Shown: positions 45,223 to 55,337, numbered from the stretch's first letter. The stretch: DNA of 64,000 bases from Clostridia bacterium (GCA_017430535.1 JAFRMR010000003.1:186001-250000); one strand, 5' to 3'. Made by a program: numbers and translations. Notes: a model not told the origin generated them from the letters alone.

Positions 45223-45810
45223 TTAGTTCACCTCAACTGATTTATTTATTGCCTGTTTCAGCTCTTCCGTTCCTTCTCCGGTTACGGAAGAGAATTCAAT
45301 TTTCTGATAATCGCCGTAATCCGAAAGCTCAGATGCAAGCTCTGCTCTGCGTTTTTCTTTTTCGGATTTATTCAGCTTATCGCTTTTTGTGAGAATAATC
45401 ACAAAGGGAATCTGTTTCTGCTTAAGAAATGACAGCATAGTCATATCATCGGCAGTGGGAGCGTGGCGCATATCAAGAAGCTGGATAACCAGGGCAATAT
45501 TGCGCTCCGATTGGAAGAAGCCCTCCATAAGCTCTGCCCAGCGTTTTTTTTCGCCTTTATCCCGTTTTGCGTAACCGTAACCGGGAAGGTCAACAAACCA
45601 TACGCTGTCGCCTCTGAAAAAGTTTACGGTAATTGTTTTACCGGGAACCGAACTTACGCGGGCAAGCTGTTTTCGGTTAAAAAGCTTATTGATTAGGGAG
45701 CTTTTACCCACATTGGATTTGCCTGAAAAAACTATCTCTTTATCTGCCGAAGGCGGAAGCTGAGCGGATGTGCCGAAGGATTTGCTGAACTCTATTTTAT
45801 CAAATCTCAT
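45223..45810 (-). CDS. engB: Ribosome biogenesis GTPase EngB (YsxC/YihA)
   Basis: Circularly plain TrmE-Era-type GTPase of 195 residues needed for 50S assembly. G1 is GKSNVGKSSL, G2 PGKT, G3 DLPGYGYA, G4 LTKSDKLN and G5 SSVTGEG. It overlaps the lon stop by 4 bp; lon-engB is the standard Firmicutes pair. Confidence 0.97.
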   Translation of the reverse strand: MRFDKIEFSKSFGTSAQLPPSADKEIVFSGKSNVGKSSLINKLFNRKQLARVSSVPGKTITVNFFRGDSVWFVDLPGYGYAKRDKGEKKRWAELMEGFFQSERNIALVIQLLDMRHAPTADDMTMLSFLKQKQIPFVIILTKSDKLNKSEKEKRRAELASELSDYGDYQKIEFSSVTGEGTEELKQAINKSVEVN

Positions 45811-48173
45811 TGCGTTCCCGCCTTTCCGAAACCTTCAACGGCCTTATCCCATACCTGGTCGATAGTTCTTACGGGCATAAAGGATATTTTCTTTTTGACC
45901 TCTTCATCCACTTCATCAAGGTCGGAAACATTGCCGTAAGGAATAATTACGGTTTTAATCCCGGCCCTGTAAGCGGCCATGGACTTTTCACGGAGGCCGC
46001 CTATGGGCAGCACCCTGCCCCGAAGTGTGATTTCGCCGGTCATTGCTATATCACTGCGGATTTTATTGCCGGTAAGGGCAGATACGAGAGAGGTTGCAAT
46101 GGTGATTCCGGCGGAGGGACCGTCCTTTGGGGTTGCCCCTTCGGGCACATGAATATGAATATCAGAATTCTTGTAGAAATCTTTATCCACTTTAAGCTCA
46201 TCCGATTTTGAGCGGATGTAGCTTACGGCGGTCTGGGCGCTTTCTTTCATAACATCGCCGAGAGAGCCGGTAAGCTGAAGCTTGCCGTTGCCGTTTACAA
46301 CAACGGACTCAATCTCAAGCATTTCGCCGCCCACTGAAGTCCATGCAAGGCCGTTGGCAACGCCTACGGAATCCTCCCTTGCAAAATCACCGGGGTTAAA
46401 TTTTCTTGCGCCCAGCAGCTTCTCAATATCATCGGGGGTTACGGATATTTTTTCCGCTTCTCCCTCAATTATTTTCACTGCGCATTTTCTGCAGACAGAA
46501 GCTATATTCTGCTCAAGGGCTCTTACGCCGGCCTCTCTGGTATAGCCGTCAATTATAAGCCGGAGGGCTTTATCGGTTATGCGCAGAGAAGAGCGTTTCA
46601 GCCCGTGGCGTTTAATCTGTTTGGGGATAAGATGTTTCTTTGCAATATTGAACTTTTCCTCAAAGGTGTAGCTACCGAGCTCAATAATCTCCATCCTGTC
46701 CTGCAGCGGAGCAGGTATATCTGAGCGGACATTGGCCGTGGTTATAAACAGCACCCTGCTAAGGTCAAAGGGAAGCTCAATGTAATGATCAGTAAACTCA
46801 AAATTCTGCTCCGGGTCAAGCACCTCAAGAAGGGCCGAGGTGGGGTCACCCTTGTAATCTGCCGAGAGTTTATCAATTTCATCAAGCAGGATAAGAGGAT
46901 TTGCCGTTTTCACCTTCTGCAGGGCTTCAATTATTCTGCCCGGCATAGAGCCGATATAAGTTTTACGGTGGCCTCTTATTTCCGCCTCATCCCTTACGCC
47001 GCCGAGGGCAATGCGGGTATACTTTCTGCCGGTTGCCCGGGCAATTGAGCGGGCAATTGAGGTTTTACCCACACCGGGAGGTCCCACAAGGCAGATTATC
47101 TGCCCTTTGATATCCGGCGCTATTTCCGAAACCGCAAGATACTCAAGTATGCGCTGTTTAACTTTTTCAAGGCCGTAGTGGTCATCCTCAAGTATCTTCC
47201 TTGAAACAGCTATATCTTTATTTTCCTCGGAATAAATGCCCCAGGGCAACTCCACACAGGTTTCAATATAATTTCTGAGAACCGTAGCGTCCGGGGATGA
47301 ATTGCTCATTTTCTCAAGACGGGAACATTCCTTGAGGAGTTTTGATTTAACTTCTTCGGAAGCGTTAAGGGCAGAAATCTTGTTTCTGAAATCCGCAAGC
47401 TCATCTTCGGGCGAAAACCCGTTAAGCTCTTCCGAAATGGTTTTGAGCTGTTCCTGAAGGTAATACTCGCGCTGGTTTTTATCCATTTTTTCCTGAACCC
47501 TGTCGGATATTTCAGATTCAAGGCCCAAAAGATAAGTTTCCTCGGCTATGATAACATTTACTTCCTCAAGCCGTGAAACGGGATCCGTTATTTCAAGAAT
47601 CTTCTGCCGGTCGGTATACTCAATCATTATGTTGCCGGCAATATAGTCCGCAAGCTTGCCCGGATCTTTTTCCTCAAGAATAGTTACAAACATGTCATCG
47701 GGCATTCTGGGGGCTACATCGGCATAATCGGCAAACAGATCTTTGGTACGCCTTACAAGAGCAATATCATAGCCCGGGTTTCTTTTTTCGGATTTCTTAT
47801 CCGGTATTTCGGAAACCTCGCCCATAAGGTAGCCTTTGTTTTCAAACATTGAAAAAATTCCGGCCCTGCTGATTCCCGTAACGGAAATGTGAATGAGCCC
47901 GCGCTTTGCGGGTACTTTCAGAACCTGATCTATCCTTGCTATAACACCGCATGTATAAATATTATCCATATCGGGTATTTCATCGGAGATGCTTTTCTGA
48001 GAAACCAAGAAAACAAGATTATTACCCTTTGCAGCCGCATTTACGGCGTTGATGGATTTTTCACGGCCCACATCAAAATGAAGATGCTGGCCGGGAAAGA
48101 CCACCAGCCCCCGCAGGGCCACAACGGGAAAATATACGCTTTTTACAGCGGTCTGATTCTTTTTGTAAGCCAT
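45807..48173 (-). CDS. lon: ATP-dependent protease Lon
   Basis: Cytoplasmic AAA+ serine protease. It has an N-terminal substrate-binding domain ([15 protein letters not shown]), a coiled-coil region, Walker [10 protein letters not shown] (about 360), Walker [12 protein letters not shown], and the C-terminal protease domain with the catalytic Ser in PKDGPSAG and Lys in [11 protein letters not shown]. The length of 788 fits LonA. It has its own promoter. Confidence 0.98.
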   Translation of the reverse strand: MAYKKNQTAVKSVYFPVVALRGLVVFPGQHLHFDVGREKSINAVNAAAKGNNLVFLVSQKSISDEIPDMDNIYTCGVIARIDQVLKVPAKRGLIHISVTGISRAGIFSMFENKGYLMGEVSEIPDKKSEKRNPGYDIALVRRTKDLFADYADVAPRMPDDMFVTILEEKDPGKLADYIAGNIMIEYTDRQKILEITDPVSRLEEVNVIIAEETYLLGLESEISDRVQEKMDKNQREYYLQEQLKTISEELNGFSPEDELADFRNKISALNASEEVKSKLLKECSRLEKMSNSSPDATVLRNYIETCVELPWGIYSEENKDIAVSRKILEDDHYGLEKVKQRILEYLAVSEIAPDIKGQIICLVGPPGVGKTSIARSIARATGRKYTRIALGGVRDEAEIRGHRKTYIGSMPGRIIEALQKVKTANPLILLDEIDKLSADYKGDPTSALLEVLDPEQNFEFTDHYIELPFDLSRVLFITTANVRSDIPAPLQDRMEIIELGSYTFEEKFNIAKKHLIPKQIKRHGLKRSSLRITDKALRLIIDGYTREAGVRALEQNIASVCRKCAVKIIEGEAEKISVTPDDIEKLLGARKFNPGDFAREDSVGVANGLAWTSVGGEMLEIESVVVNGNGKLQLTGSLGDVMKESAQTAVSYIRSKSDELKVDKDFYKNSDIHIHVPEGATPKDGPSAGITIATSLVSALTGNKIRSDIAMTGEITLRGRVLPIGGLREKSMAAYRAGIKTVIIPYGNVSDLDEVDEEVKKKISFMPVRTIDQVWDKAVEGFGKAGTQ

Positions 48174-48239
48174 ATTTATTTCCTCTCAAGTGCCGGAAAG
48201 CACAGTTAAACAAAATATAATATACAGATAGTCCACAAT

Positions 48240-48268
48240 AATATAAATTAAAATGTTAAAATTGTCAA
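48240..48268 (-). promoter_or_regulatory. Promoter of lon-engB-lysA
   Basis: On the minus strand TTGACA (48268-48263), a 17-bp spacer and TATATT (48245-48240). No CIRCE or CtsR-type direct repeat is evident. Confidence 0.8.
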
Positions 48269-48303
48269 TATTAAATTTATAATTAGTATTAGGTTATTCA
48301 GCA

Positions 48304-48340
48304 ATAAAAATCGCACAGGCAACAAACCATTGCCTGTGCG
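48304..48340 (-). terminator. Terminator after the U32 peptidase gene
   Basis: CGCACAGGCAA and TTGCCTGTGCG form an 11-bp stem at 48312-48340, followed on the minus strand by ATTTTTATT. Confidence 0.9.
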
Positions 48341-48364
48341 TTAAATGCAATATTATTACAGCTT

Positions 48365-49591
48365 TTAAGTTTTTTCTCTTCTGAGATATGAGCCTGCAGG
48401 TATTTCCCTGCCACATTCAAAACTGAGTTTCATCATAGGATGGGGAGCGTTATCAATAAGCTCTCCGTCTTCATTTCTCAAATTTTTAACGGTAACCTTG
48501 AAGGATTCCTCCCCTTTCACCATAACATCAAGAGTTTCGCCCTCAAAGAATCGGTTGCGCTGTGAGGCATACAGTATGCCGCTTTCCCATTTTTCCGCAA
48601 CGGCGGCAACTTCACAGTCCCTTATGTATCCGCCGCCGTAGTAAATCTGAGCGTCATCAGAAGGTGATGTGAAGAAAAAACCGGTGCAGTACTGGCGGTT
48701 GCTTATTTTAAGCGGCTCCTCCCTGAGCCAGGCGGGGATTTTGTAATTCTTATCAAATCCGCTTTTTTCAAAGCCGTCCAGAGCGCATCTGTAAGCATTT
48801 ACGCAGGCGGCGGTATAGTAGGCAGATTTTGCCCTGCCCTCAATTTTAAAGCTGTTAACGCCTGCATAATAAAGCTCGGGAATATGCTCAATCATGCACA
48901 TATCCCTGGAATTGAAAATATAGGTTCCGGATTCATCCTGCTCAACGGGGAAATAAACGCCTGGGCGCTTTTCTTCCTGCAAAGCGTAATTCCACCTGCA
49001 AGGCTGGGCGCAGTCCCCTCTGTTTGAATCCCTGCCGGTAAGGTAATTGGAAAGCAGGCATCTGCCGCTGAATGAAACGCACATTGCCCCGTGAACAAAA
49101 CACTCTATTTCAAGCTCATCGGGAACTTTTGCTCTTATCTCCGCTATTTCTTCAAGGCTGAGTTCTCTGGCGGTTACAATCCTTTTGGCACCCATATCGT
49201 AAAGCTGCCTGGCACAGGCATAATTGGTAACACCGGCCTGGGTGGAAATATGGATTTCGGCATCACTCCGCCTTTTTAAAATGGCGGTCATTACACCGAT
49301 ATCAGTGACAATAAAGGCATCCGCCCCGGATTCCGCAGCCCAGTCAACAAAACCGGGCAGCTCATCAAGCTCACGGTTTCTGGGCACGGTATTGCAGGTA
49401 AGGTATACTTTTGCCCCTTTGGCATGGGCAAGAGAGCAGGCCTTGGCAAGATTATCGCCGCCGAAGCTTGCAGCGGCAGTGCGCATTCCGAATTTATCTG
49501 CACCGAGGTATACGGCATCCGCTCCGTAAAGCAAAGCGGCCTCAAGCCTTTCCATATCCCCTGCAGGGGCAAGTATTTCAGGTGATTTCAT
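48365..49591 (-). CDS. Peptidase U32 family protein (RlhA/TrhP-type)
   Basis: A 408-residue U32 protein. Many members are now known to act in RNA hydroxylation (RlhA on 23S rRNA, TrhP on tRNA U34) rather than proteolysis. The TIM-barrel start is PEILAPAGDMERLEAAL; the U32 signature with its Cys residues is FVHGAMCVSFSGRCLLSNY, then RGDCAQPCRW, all consistent with an iron-sulfur cluster. The C-terminal barrel is short. It is downstream of mltG, as is common in Firmicutes. Confidence 0.93.
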   Translation of the reverse strand: MKSPEILAPAGDMERLEAALLYGADAVYLGADKFGMRTAAASFGGDNLAKACSLAHAKGAKVYLTCNTVPRNRELDELPGFVDWAAESGADAFIVTDIGVMTAILKRRSDAEIHISTQAGVTNYACARQLYDMGAKRIVTARELSLEEIAEIRAKVPDELEIECFVHGAMCVSFSGRCLLSNYLTGRDSNRGDCAQPCRWNYALQEEKRPGVYFPVEQDESGTYIFNSRDMCMIEHIPELYYAGVNSFKIEGRAKSAYYTAACVNAYRCALDGFEKSGFDKNYKIPAWLREEPLKISNRQYCTGFFFTSPSDDAQIYYGGGYIRDCEVAAVAEKWESGILYASQRNRFFEGETLDVMVKGEESFKVTVKNLRNEDGELIDNAPHPMMKLSFECGREIPAGSYLRREKT

Positions 49592-49616
49592 AATTCAATA
49601 CTCCGCAGCTGTTTTT

Positions 49617-49648
49617 AAGGACCGTCGCCGGGAAAGGTAACGGTCCTT
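49617..49648. terminator. Hairpin between mltG and the U32 gene
   Basis: AAGGACCGT pairs with ACGGTCCTT. The T-run is only on the plus strand, so termination of the leftward mltG transcript is doubtful and read-through into the U32 gene is likely. Confidence 0.55.
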
Positions 49649-49660
49649 TTATAATTTGAT

Positions 49661-51031
49661 TCAGCTTCTGCTGTTTGCCCTGAGCACTAGGTTTGCGTTT
49701 GCATCGTGCTCCGCCTGGGTAGAGGCAAGGTAGATGTTCCCGTGCTTATCGTGGCGGAAGAAATAATAATTGGTATCGTTGGGATAAAGTGCCGCCCTTA
49801 TGGCATCATCGCCGGGGTTGCATATAGGCCCGGGAGGAAGGCCCTGATTATTGTATGTATTATAATTCTGGGCATAAATCTGCGCCTGAACGGGAGAAAC
49901 ATTTTCGGTAACATAGTTTTTGACAAATGTTTCGGTTGAGTCGCAGTCAAGGGTGGGCCAGGAAGCGGAATGATTAAGCCTGTTATGAATAACAGAGGAA
50001 ATATCGGGCATCTGCTCGGCATCGGCAGCCTCGCGCTGAATAATGGATGCAATAATTATAATCTGATCCATTGTGTAGCCCATTTTGTCCGCCTGCTTCT
50101 GATATTCATCGGTCCACTCGGTCTGAAATTCCTCAAGGAATTTTCTTATGACACTGTTGGGGTCGCTGTCCACATAAAACTCATAAGTATTGGGGTATAG
50201 ATAGCCTTCCAGCTTCTGGGTCCTTTTTGAATCTGCCGATATATTCTGAATAAAGCCGTATTCATAGCTTGTGCCGGTAATTGAGGACATAAGCTTTGCC
50301 TTGGAGCAGACACCGAATTTTTCAAGGCGGTCAAAAATCTGATAAACAGTCCAGCCTTCGGGGATGGCAACCCAGGTTGTGTCCTTGCCTACCTGAGATT
50401 CCTTGAACTGGCTTATATAGGATTCAAGGCCGTCATTTTTTTCAACATCATAAACACCGCTGAGGTAAACGGGTGCTTTTACGCTCTTTTTGCCTATGGT
50501 TTTCAGCTTGACCTCGGCTTCATAGAACAGCTTGCAGAAAAACTTCTGCTTTATAAGGCCTTTATCGGCGAGCAGGTCGATTATATCATCTGTATCCGCA
50601 TCAAGGGGAACATTTACGGTAACTGTTTCATCGCTTCTGCCGAAGGCAAGAATATCGTTTATGCAGGAAATACCGTAAAGAGATGCTCCGCAGGTAAGGC
50701 CGATGAGCAGAATAAGAAACAGAGCAAGGGAACCGTAAGAAGAATTGCCCTTCTTCTTTTTGGAGGCGGAAACACTAACATCCGATTTAACAGGCTTGAT
50801 ATTTGAAAAATAGATTTCGCCTTTATACTCCGGCTGTAATTCGTCGGTTTCGCTTTCCTGCTCTTTTTCATCCAGATGCACTTCGAATTTAGGCCTTTGG
50901 GGAGCGGAAAAACGGGGCACTTCAGGCTCCGAGCCGGAAAGCAGGGCATCAAGCTCATCCGGGCTCAGATAGTCTTCATCGGATATTGTAACCTTGAAGG
51001 GCTTCTTTTTGTTTTCGTTATCTTCCGGCAT
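49661..51031 (-). CDS. mltG: Endolytic murein transglycosylase MltG (YceG-like)
   Basis: Membrane enzyme that cleaves nascent glycan strands. In order: a ~105-residue acidic cytoplasmic N-terminus, one membrane segment (LALFLILLIGLTCGASLYGI), a LysM-like subdomain with WVAIPEGWTVYQIFDRL, and the YceG catalytic domain with the Glu in IIIASIIQREAAD and a C-terminal LPPGPICNPGDDAIRAAL. The ATG at 51031 has GGAGGTG 6 bp upstream. It overlaps the 5-FCL stop. Confidence 0.95.
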   Translation of the reverse strand: MPEDNENKKKPFKVTISDEDYLSPDELDALLSGSEPEVPRFSAPQRPKFEVHLDEKEQESETDELQPEYKGEIYFSNIKPVKSDVSVSASKKKKGNSSYGSLALFLILLIGLTCGASLYGISCINDILAFGRSDETVTVNVPLDADTDDIIDLLADKGLIKQKFFCKLFYEAEVKLKTIGKKSVKAPVYLSGVYDVEKNDGLESYISQFKESQVGKDTTWVAIPEGWTVYQIFDRLEKFGVCSKAKLMSSITGTSYEYGFIQNISADSKRTQKLEGYLYPNTYEFYVDSDPNSVIRKFLEEFQTEWTDEYQKQADKMGYTMDQIIIIASIIQREAADAEQMPDISSVIHNRLNHSASWPTLDCDSTETFVKNYVTENVSPVQAQIYAQNYNTYNNQGLPPGPICNPGDDAIRAALYPNDTNYYFFRHDKHGNIYLASTQAEHDANANLVLRANSRS

Positions 51032-51590
51032 CTGTTTCACCTCCGATAATTCTTGATTCTGTTACACACATATCAACTGCAACATCATACTCTTCTTTGG
51101 GAAGAGAGCTGCTTATACATCTGTCAAAACAAACACATACGGTTTTAATACTGTTATTTTCGGATAAAAAGCGGTCATAGTAACCGCCGCCGTAACCGAG
51201 ACGGTTAAGGTTAAAATCAATCGATATACAGGGAACTATACAAAGAGCATTACTGAAATCTTTTATCGGTTCTCTGTTTTCGGGAGCGGTCAGGATATTA
51301 TATTTGCCCAAAGTAAGCTCAGAGCGGGAATTTAAGAGAACAAACTCCATTTTTTTGCCCGTTATGCGGGGAACAGCAACACTCTTGCCCCGGGATAAAG
51401 CATCATCAATAATACCGGCTGTATCCGGCTCGCTGCCGAAGGAGCAGTAAACCAGAAGCAGGCTGCAGTTCTTATACTCTTTAAGCTCTTTGATTTTATC
51501 AAAAATCACAGAGCCGGATTCTTTCCGTTCTTTCTGAGAAAAAGAATCCCTTAAGGATAAATACTTTTTTCTGAGCTCCTGCTTATTCAT
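51018..51590 (-). CDS. 5-formyltetrahydrofolate cyclo-ligase
   Basis: Converts 5-formyl-THF to 5,10-methenyl-THF with ATP. Motifs: NKQELRKKYLSLRDSF at the N-terminus and the ATP/substrate loop LGYGGGYYDRFL near the C-terminus. The start overlaps the DJ-1 stop as ATGA at 51590-51587, indicating translational coupling; an upstream GTG at 51596 is possible. The length of 190 is normal. Confidence 0.94.
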   Translation of the reverse strand: MNKQELRKKYLSLRDSFSQKERKESGSVIFDKIKELKEYKNCSLLLVYCSFGSEPDTAGIIDDALSRGKSVAVPRITGKKMEFVLLNSRSELTLGKYNILTAPENREPIKDFSNALCIVPCISIDFNLNRLGYGGGYYDRFLSENNSIKTVCVCFDRCISSSLPKEEYDVAVDMCVTESRIIGGETDAGR

Positions 51591-52126
51591 GAGCACTGGA
51601 GGGTGGATTTAAGTTTCTGAGCAAACTCATCGCCCTTGAAATACTTGACAATTTCAATACCAAAGTTAACTGCGCTGCCCATTCCCCTGCCGGTAATAAT
51701 ATTACCGTCCGATTCAACAAAGCGCTCTGAAATCACCGCGCCTTCAAGGTCTTTTTCGAAGCCGGGGAAGCAGGTAGCCTTTTTGCCTTTAAGCATGCCT
51801 TCTTTGCCCGGAATCATAGGGGCTGCGCAGATAGCTGCAATCAGTTTGCCTTGAGTAAAGCAATACTTAAGCGCATCCATAACATGGTTATCTGCAGCAA
51901 GGTTAAGTGTGCCCGGCATACCGCCCGGCAGAATAATACCGTCAAGGCCGGTAAATGTTGCCTCATCGGTATCTATATCGCATTTTACGGTTATATTATG
52001 GGAGCCGGTGATATACTTTGAGCCGACTCCTGCAGTTTCAACATCTATACCCGCGCGCCTTATAACATCAAGGGTTGCAAGGGCCTCAACTTCTTCAAAA
52101 CCTTCGGCAAGAAAAATGTAAAGCAT
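51587..52126 (-). CDS. DJ-1/PfpI family protein (YajL/ThiJ-like)
   Basis: A 179-residue flavodoxin-like protein. The nucleophile-elbow Cys is in IAAICAAPMIPG (about 100), and the conserved Glu is in FLAEGFEEVEA (about 14). Members act as chaperones, glyoxalases or deglycases; the exact role is unresolved. The ATG at 52126 has AAAGG 7 bp upstream; an in-frame start at 52159 lies inside tmk. Confidence 0.92.
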   Translation of the reverse strand: MLYIFLAEGFEEVEALATLDVIRRAGIDVETAGVGSKYITGSHNITVKCDIDTDEATFTGLDGIILPGGMPGTLNLAADNHVMDALKYCFTQGKLIAAICAAPMIPGKEGMLKGKKATCFPGFEKDLEGAVISERFVESDGNIITGRGMGSAVNFGIEIVKYFKGDEFAQKLKSTLQCS

Positions 52127-52130
52127 AATG

Positions 52131-52808
52131 TTACCTTTCACTGTGCAGGATATCTGCAATTGAATTGTAAATTTTGCCGGATATTACATCCGGAGGAATC
52201 GGACTGCCGTTTTCGGCGCAGCTGATTTTTATCCAGCCCAGTTTTTTGCAGGCATAATCCGCCGCAACTCTGCAGGCATCAAGATAATCCGTATTGCGCT
52301 CGTGTATATCCTTTTTGCCGTCATCCCCGCCGTACCTTGAGGACATAAGCTTCTGGGAAACATCCACCGGCATATCGAGGTAAACAACAGCGTCGGGCTT
52401 AGGTATACCGAGCTTATTGTATTCAAAATCTTCAAGCCAGGCAAGGTATTCATCCCAATGCTCCGGCTCGGTTTTGGCAAGCTGATGATAGGCGTTGGAG
52501 GTTGTGTATCTGTCTGCCAAAATAACGGAACCGCCGAGATACTGCTCTTTCCAGTAGCAATTGTAGCTGACGAATCTGTCAACAGCATAGAAAGATGAGG
52601 CGGCATAAGCGTTGACATCACCCGGCTTTGTGCCGAACCTGCCGGCAAGATACTGCTTTACAAGTATGCAGGCATCGTCATCATAATTGGGCAGTTTTAT
52701 ATAGTGCACGGATATGTTTTCACCGGCAAGGCGCTTTTCAAGCAGCTTTTCCTGAGTGGACTTTCCCGCGCCGTCAAGCCCTTCAATTACAATAAGCTTA
52801 CCTTTCAT
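52131..52808 (-). CDS. tmk: Thymidylate kinase-like nucleotide kinase
   Basis: Phosphorylates dTMP to dTDP. The P-loop is IEGLDGAGKSTQEK; DRYTTSNAYHQL matches the DRY/H segment, and PDAVVYLDMPVDVS precedes the lid. At 225 residues with an extra YYAV-like DAYAASSFYAVDRF region it resembles the longer thymidylate-kinase-like group rather than short E. coli Tmk, so another dNMP cannot be excluded. The ATG at 52808 follows a GGAGG. Confidence 0.88.
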   Translation of the reverse strand: MKGKLIVIEGLDGAGKSTQEKLLEKRLAGENISVHYIKLPNYDDDACILVKQYLAGRFGTKPGDVNAYAASSFYAVDRFVSYNCYWKEQYLGGSVILADRYTTSNAYHQLAKTEPEHWDEYLAWLEDFEYNKLGIPKPDAVVYLDMPVDVSQKLMSSRYGGDDGKKDIHERNTDYLDACRVAADYACKKLGWIKISCAENGSPIPPDVISGKIYNSIADILHSER

Positions 52809-52881
52809 AACTTCCTCCGATATTTTCATCTCATTATATTATAACAAAAGCATACCTTAAAATCAAGCAAAATATAAGAGA

Positions 52882-52901
52882 CTGTAACATAATTGTCACA
52901 G
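52882..52901 (-). terminator. Weak hairpin downstream of argF
   Basis: CTGTAACA pairs with TGTCACAG (one G-T pair) around TAAT. There is no clear T-run, so it may be an inefficient terminator or an mRNA 3' stabiliser. Confidence 0.45.
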
Positions 52902-52918
52902 CCTCCGGAAAAAATAAT

Positions 52919-53917
52919 TCAAGGGTTTTCGCACAGGGTTGCAGCCATAACGGCTTTGATGGTGTGCATTCTGTTTTCAGCTTCGTCAAATACAATGGAT
53001 TTACTGCTTTCAAACACCTCATCGGTAACCTCAAGTTCCTCTAAACCGAACCTGTCAAACACGGACCTGCCCACCTCGGTATTAAGGTCGTGGTATGAAG
53101 GCAGGCAGTGCATAAACCGGCACTGCTCCCCTGCAGCATCCATAAGTTTTTTGTTGACCTGATAAGGAAGAAGGGCTTCTATCCTTTCCTTCCATACTCC
53201 GTCCGGCTCACCCATTGAAACCCAGACATCCGTGTAAATAACATCGGCGTTCTGGACTGCTTTTTCGGGGTCGGTTTCAAACTCTATTGATGCGCCCGTT
53301 TCTTTTGCAATATTGCGGCAGACAGATATCAGTTCACCATCGGGGAAATATGACTCGGGAGCGCAGGCAACAAAATTCATACCCATTTTTGCGCAGCCGA
53401 CCATAAGGGAATTGCCCATATTGAACCTGGCATCACCCATATATACAAATTTAATGTCCTTTAACCTGCCGAAATGCTCTTTGACAGTAAGAAAATCGGC
53501 AAGAATCTGGGTAGGATGAAATTCATCCGTAAGACCGTTCCATACAGGTACACCGGAGTATTTAGCCAGGTCTTCAACGGTTTTCTGGCTGAAACCGCGG
53601 TATTCAATACCGTCGAACATACGCCCGAGAACCCTTGCTGTATCGGCAATACTCTCTTTTTTGCCTATCTGCGAACTCTGAGGATCAAGATAAACCGGGT
53701 GCATGCCTAAATCTGCGGCAGCCACCTCAAAAGCGCACCTGGTTCTGGTGCTTGTTTTTTCAAATATGAGAGCAATATTTTTACCCTCGCAAATCCTGTG
53801 GCTGATTCCGTTTTTCTTATCGGCTTTCAGCTTTGCGGCAAGGTTTATGAGATATTCAATTTCATCCGGTGTAAAATCAAGCAGTTTAAGGAAGCTTTTT
53901 CCCGTAAAATCAGACAT
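52919..53917 (-). CDS. argF: Ornithine carbamoyltransferase
   Basis: Makes citrulline from ornithine and carbamoyl phosphate. Motifs: carbamoyl-phosphate loop [39 protein letters not shown] and the MHCLPSYH ornithine loop. The length of 332 is typical. It stands alone with its own promoter and a ~60-nt leader; no other arg genes are nearby, so anabolic versus catabolic use is open. Confidence 0.97.
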   Translation of the reverse strand: MSDFTGKSFLKLLDFTPDEIEYLINLAAKLKADKKNGISHRICEGKNIALIFEKTSTRTRCAFEVAAADLGMHPVYLDPQSSQIGKKESIADTARVLGRMFDGIEYRGFSQKTVEDLAKYSGVPVWNGLTDEFHPTQILADFLTVKEHFGRLKDIKFVYMGDARFNMGNSLMVGCAKMGMNFVACAPESYFPDGELISVCRNIAKETGASIEFETDPEKAVQNADVIYTDVWVSMGEPDGVWKERIEALLPYQVNKKLMDAAGEQCRFMHCLPSYHDLNTEVGRSVFDRFGLEELEVTDEVFESSKSIVFDEAENRMHTIKAVMAATLCENP

Positions 53918-53983
53918 AAGAACCCTCCGTATATTATCAGCACAATGCCGGATAAAGACTATTTATTTTTTTAATGTTTTATA

Positions 53984-54012
53984 ATTATATAATTGCCGCG
54001 GTGTTTAGTCAA
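53984..54012 (-). promoter_or_regulatory. Promoter of argF
   Basis: On the minus strand TTGACT (54012-54007), a 17-bp spacer and TATAAT (53989-53984). It is back-to-back with the ATP synthase promoter. Confidence 0.85.
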
Positions 54013-54052
54013 GAACAATTTAAAGTTTTGCGTAAAAAGCCAACTGTAATAT

Positions 54053-54080
54053 TTGACTTTTCATAAAACAGTGATATAAT
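54053..54080 (+). promoter_or_regulatory. Promoter of the ATP synthase operon
   Basis: TTGACT at 54053-54058 and a consensus TATAAT at 54075-54080 with a 16-bp spacer, about 35 bp before the atpB start. Confidence 0.85.
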
Positions 54081-54116
54081 TTATTCTATTCATTATAAGG
54101 GAAAGGAGTGACAGAA

Positions 54117-54944
54117 TTGAGCAAGAAAACCAAAGCAGTCAGTTCCCTTGTTTTCGCTCTGATTGCCGCAGCGCTTATAATCGGCATTATTCTTACCGGC
54201 AGTCCCGGTGAAAAGGAAGAAAGCATTAAAGAAGTGATGCGGGATGCGGTGCTTCATGAAACCGGAAAAATCAGCCTTTTCGGTATTATTCAGGTTAATC
54301 CCGGGCTTATTTCCGCCTTTACGGTTTCGGCAGTGCTGATAATTATTGCAATTATACTCCGGATTTTTGTTATACCTAAATTCACCCTGAAACCCGGTAA
54401 AATCCAATACCTGCTTGAAAGAGGAGTAGGGCTTTTTACAGGCATTGCAAAAGAAAACAGCCCCGACCACAATATTTTTGCCGGCGGATATATATTTGCA
54501 GCCGCGGTTTACATATTTTTCGGCACAATATTTGAGCTGTTCGGCATACAGGCACAGACTGTGAGAGGCATTTCAATCTCACTGCCCGCGCCCCTGGCAG
54601 ATATAAACGGAGCCATAGCCATGGGATTTCTGTCCTACGGAATAATACTGTTCGGCGGCCTGTTTACAAACGGAATAAAGGGAATGCTCAAAGCCCTGAA
54701 AGACTTTTCACTGCCTATATCAATGAGCTTCAGGCTTTTCGGCGCCCTGCTTTCCGGCGCACTTGTTACAGAGCTTGTATATTACTACGCTCTGACAAGC
54801 TATGTGCTGCCGGTTCTGGTAGGAGTGCTGTTTACCCTGCTCCATGCACTGATACAGTCTTATGTGCTTATAACTCTTGTTTCAATATTCTACGGTGAAT
54901 CCACCGAGCCTTCAAAAAAGAAAGAAAAGAGGAAAAAATCATGA
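54117..54944 (+). CDS. atpB: F-type ATP synthase subunit a
   Basis: Membrane stator half-channel subunit. Five to six hydrophobic segments; the essential Arg is in SMSFRLFGALLSGAL near residue 205, facing the c-ring Glu. The start is a TTG at 54117: AAGGAG (54103-54108) lies 8 bp upstream, whereas the GTG at 54108 overlaps that AAGGAG. An ~80-residue N-terminal portion with one membrane segment precedes the conserved core. No atpI precedes it. Confidence 0.93.
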   Translation: MSKKTKAVSSLVFALIAAALIIGIILTGSPGEKEESIKEVMRDAVLHETGKISLFGIIQVNPGLISAFTVSAVLIIIAIILRIFVIPKFTLKPGKIQYLLERGVGLFTGIAKENSPDHNIFAGGYIFAAAVYIFFGTIFELFGIQAQTVRGISISLPAPLADINGAIAMGFLSYGIILFGGLFTNGIKGMLKALKDFSLPISMSFRLFGALLSGALVTELVYYYALTSYVLPVLVGVLFTLLHALIQSYVLITLVSIFYGESTEPSKKKEKRKKS

Positions 54945-55315
54945 AAAACTTTACCAAAAAACTTCTTGCAATACTTGCGTTTATCTTTATTATCACCGCT
55001 TTGGCCGTGCCTGCTTTCGCAGCAGATGCAAAAACTGAAACAACAGCTGTTTCCGAAACCGCGGAACAGGAAGAATCCGGTGAATCCGGCGGTAATTCCG
55101 TAAAAGTAATCGGCGCAGCTGCAGTACTGGGCCTTGTTGCCGCTGTAGGCGCCGTGGGTATGGCTGTAGCTATCAAAGGCGCTTCCGACGGTATGGCACG
55201 CCAGCCCGAGGCTTCGGGAAACATAAGAACCGCTATGATGCTGGGCCTTGTTTTCATTGAAACAGCAATTATTTACGCCCTTATCGTATCAATACTTATC
55301 ATATTTGTACTCTGA
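54941..55315 (+). CDS. atpE: F-type ATP synthase subunit c with signal peptide and acidic linker
   Basis: Rotor-ring subunit. Unlike the usual 70-90 residues, this one has 124: a signal-peptide-like N-terminus ending VPAFAAD (about 28), an acidic Glu/Ser/Thr linker to about 50, then the normal hairpin of two membrane helices joined by the ARQPEA polar loop. The ion-binding Glu is in VFIETAIIYALIV. Helix 2 keeps the E-T...Y pattern of Na+ rings, but the helix-1 position that holds Gln in Na+ enzymes is Met by my alignment, so the coupling ion is unclear. Overlaps atpB by 4 bp. Confidence 0.92.
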   Translation: MKNFTKKLLAILAFIFIITALAVPAFAADAKTETTAVSETAEQEESGESGGNSVKVIGAAAVLGLVAAVGAVGMAVAIKGASDGMARQPEASGNIRTAMMLGLVFIETAIIYALIVSILIIFVL

Positions 55316-55337
55316 TTTCTGACACGGAGGATTGAAT

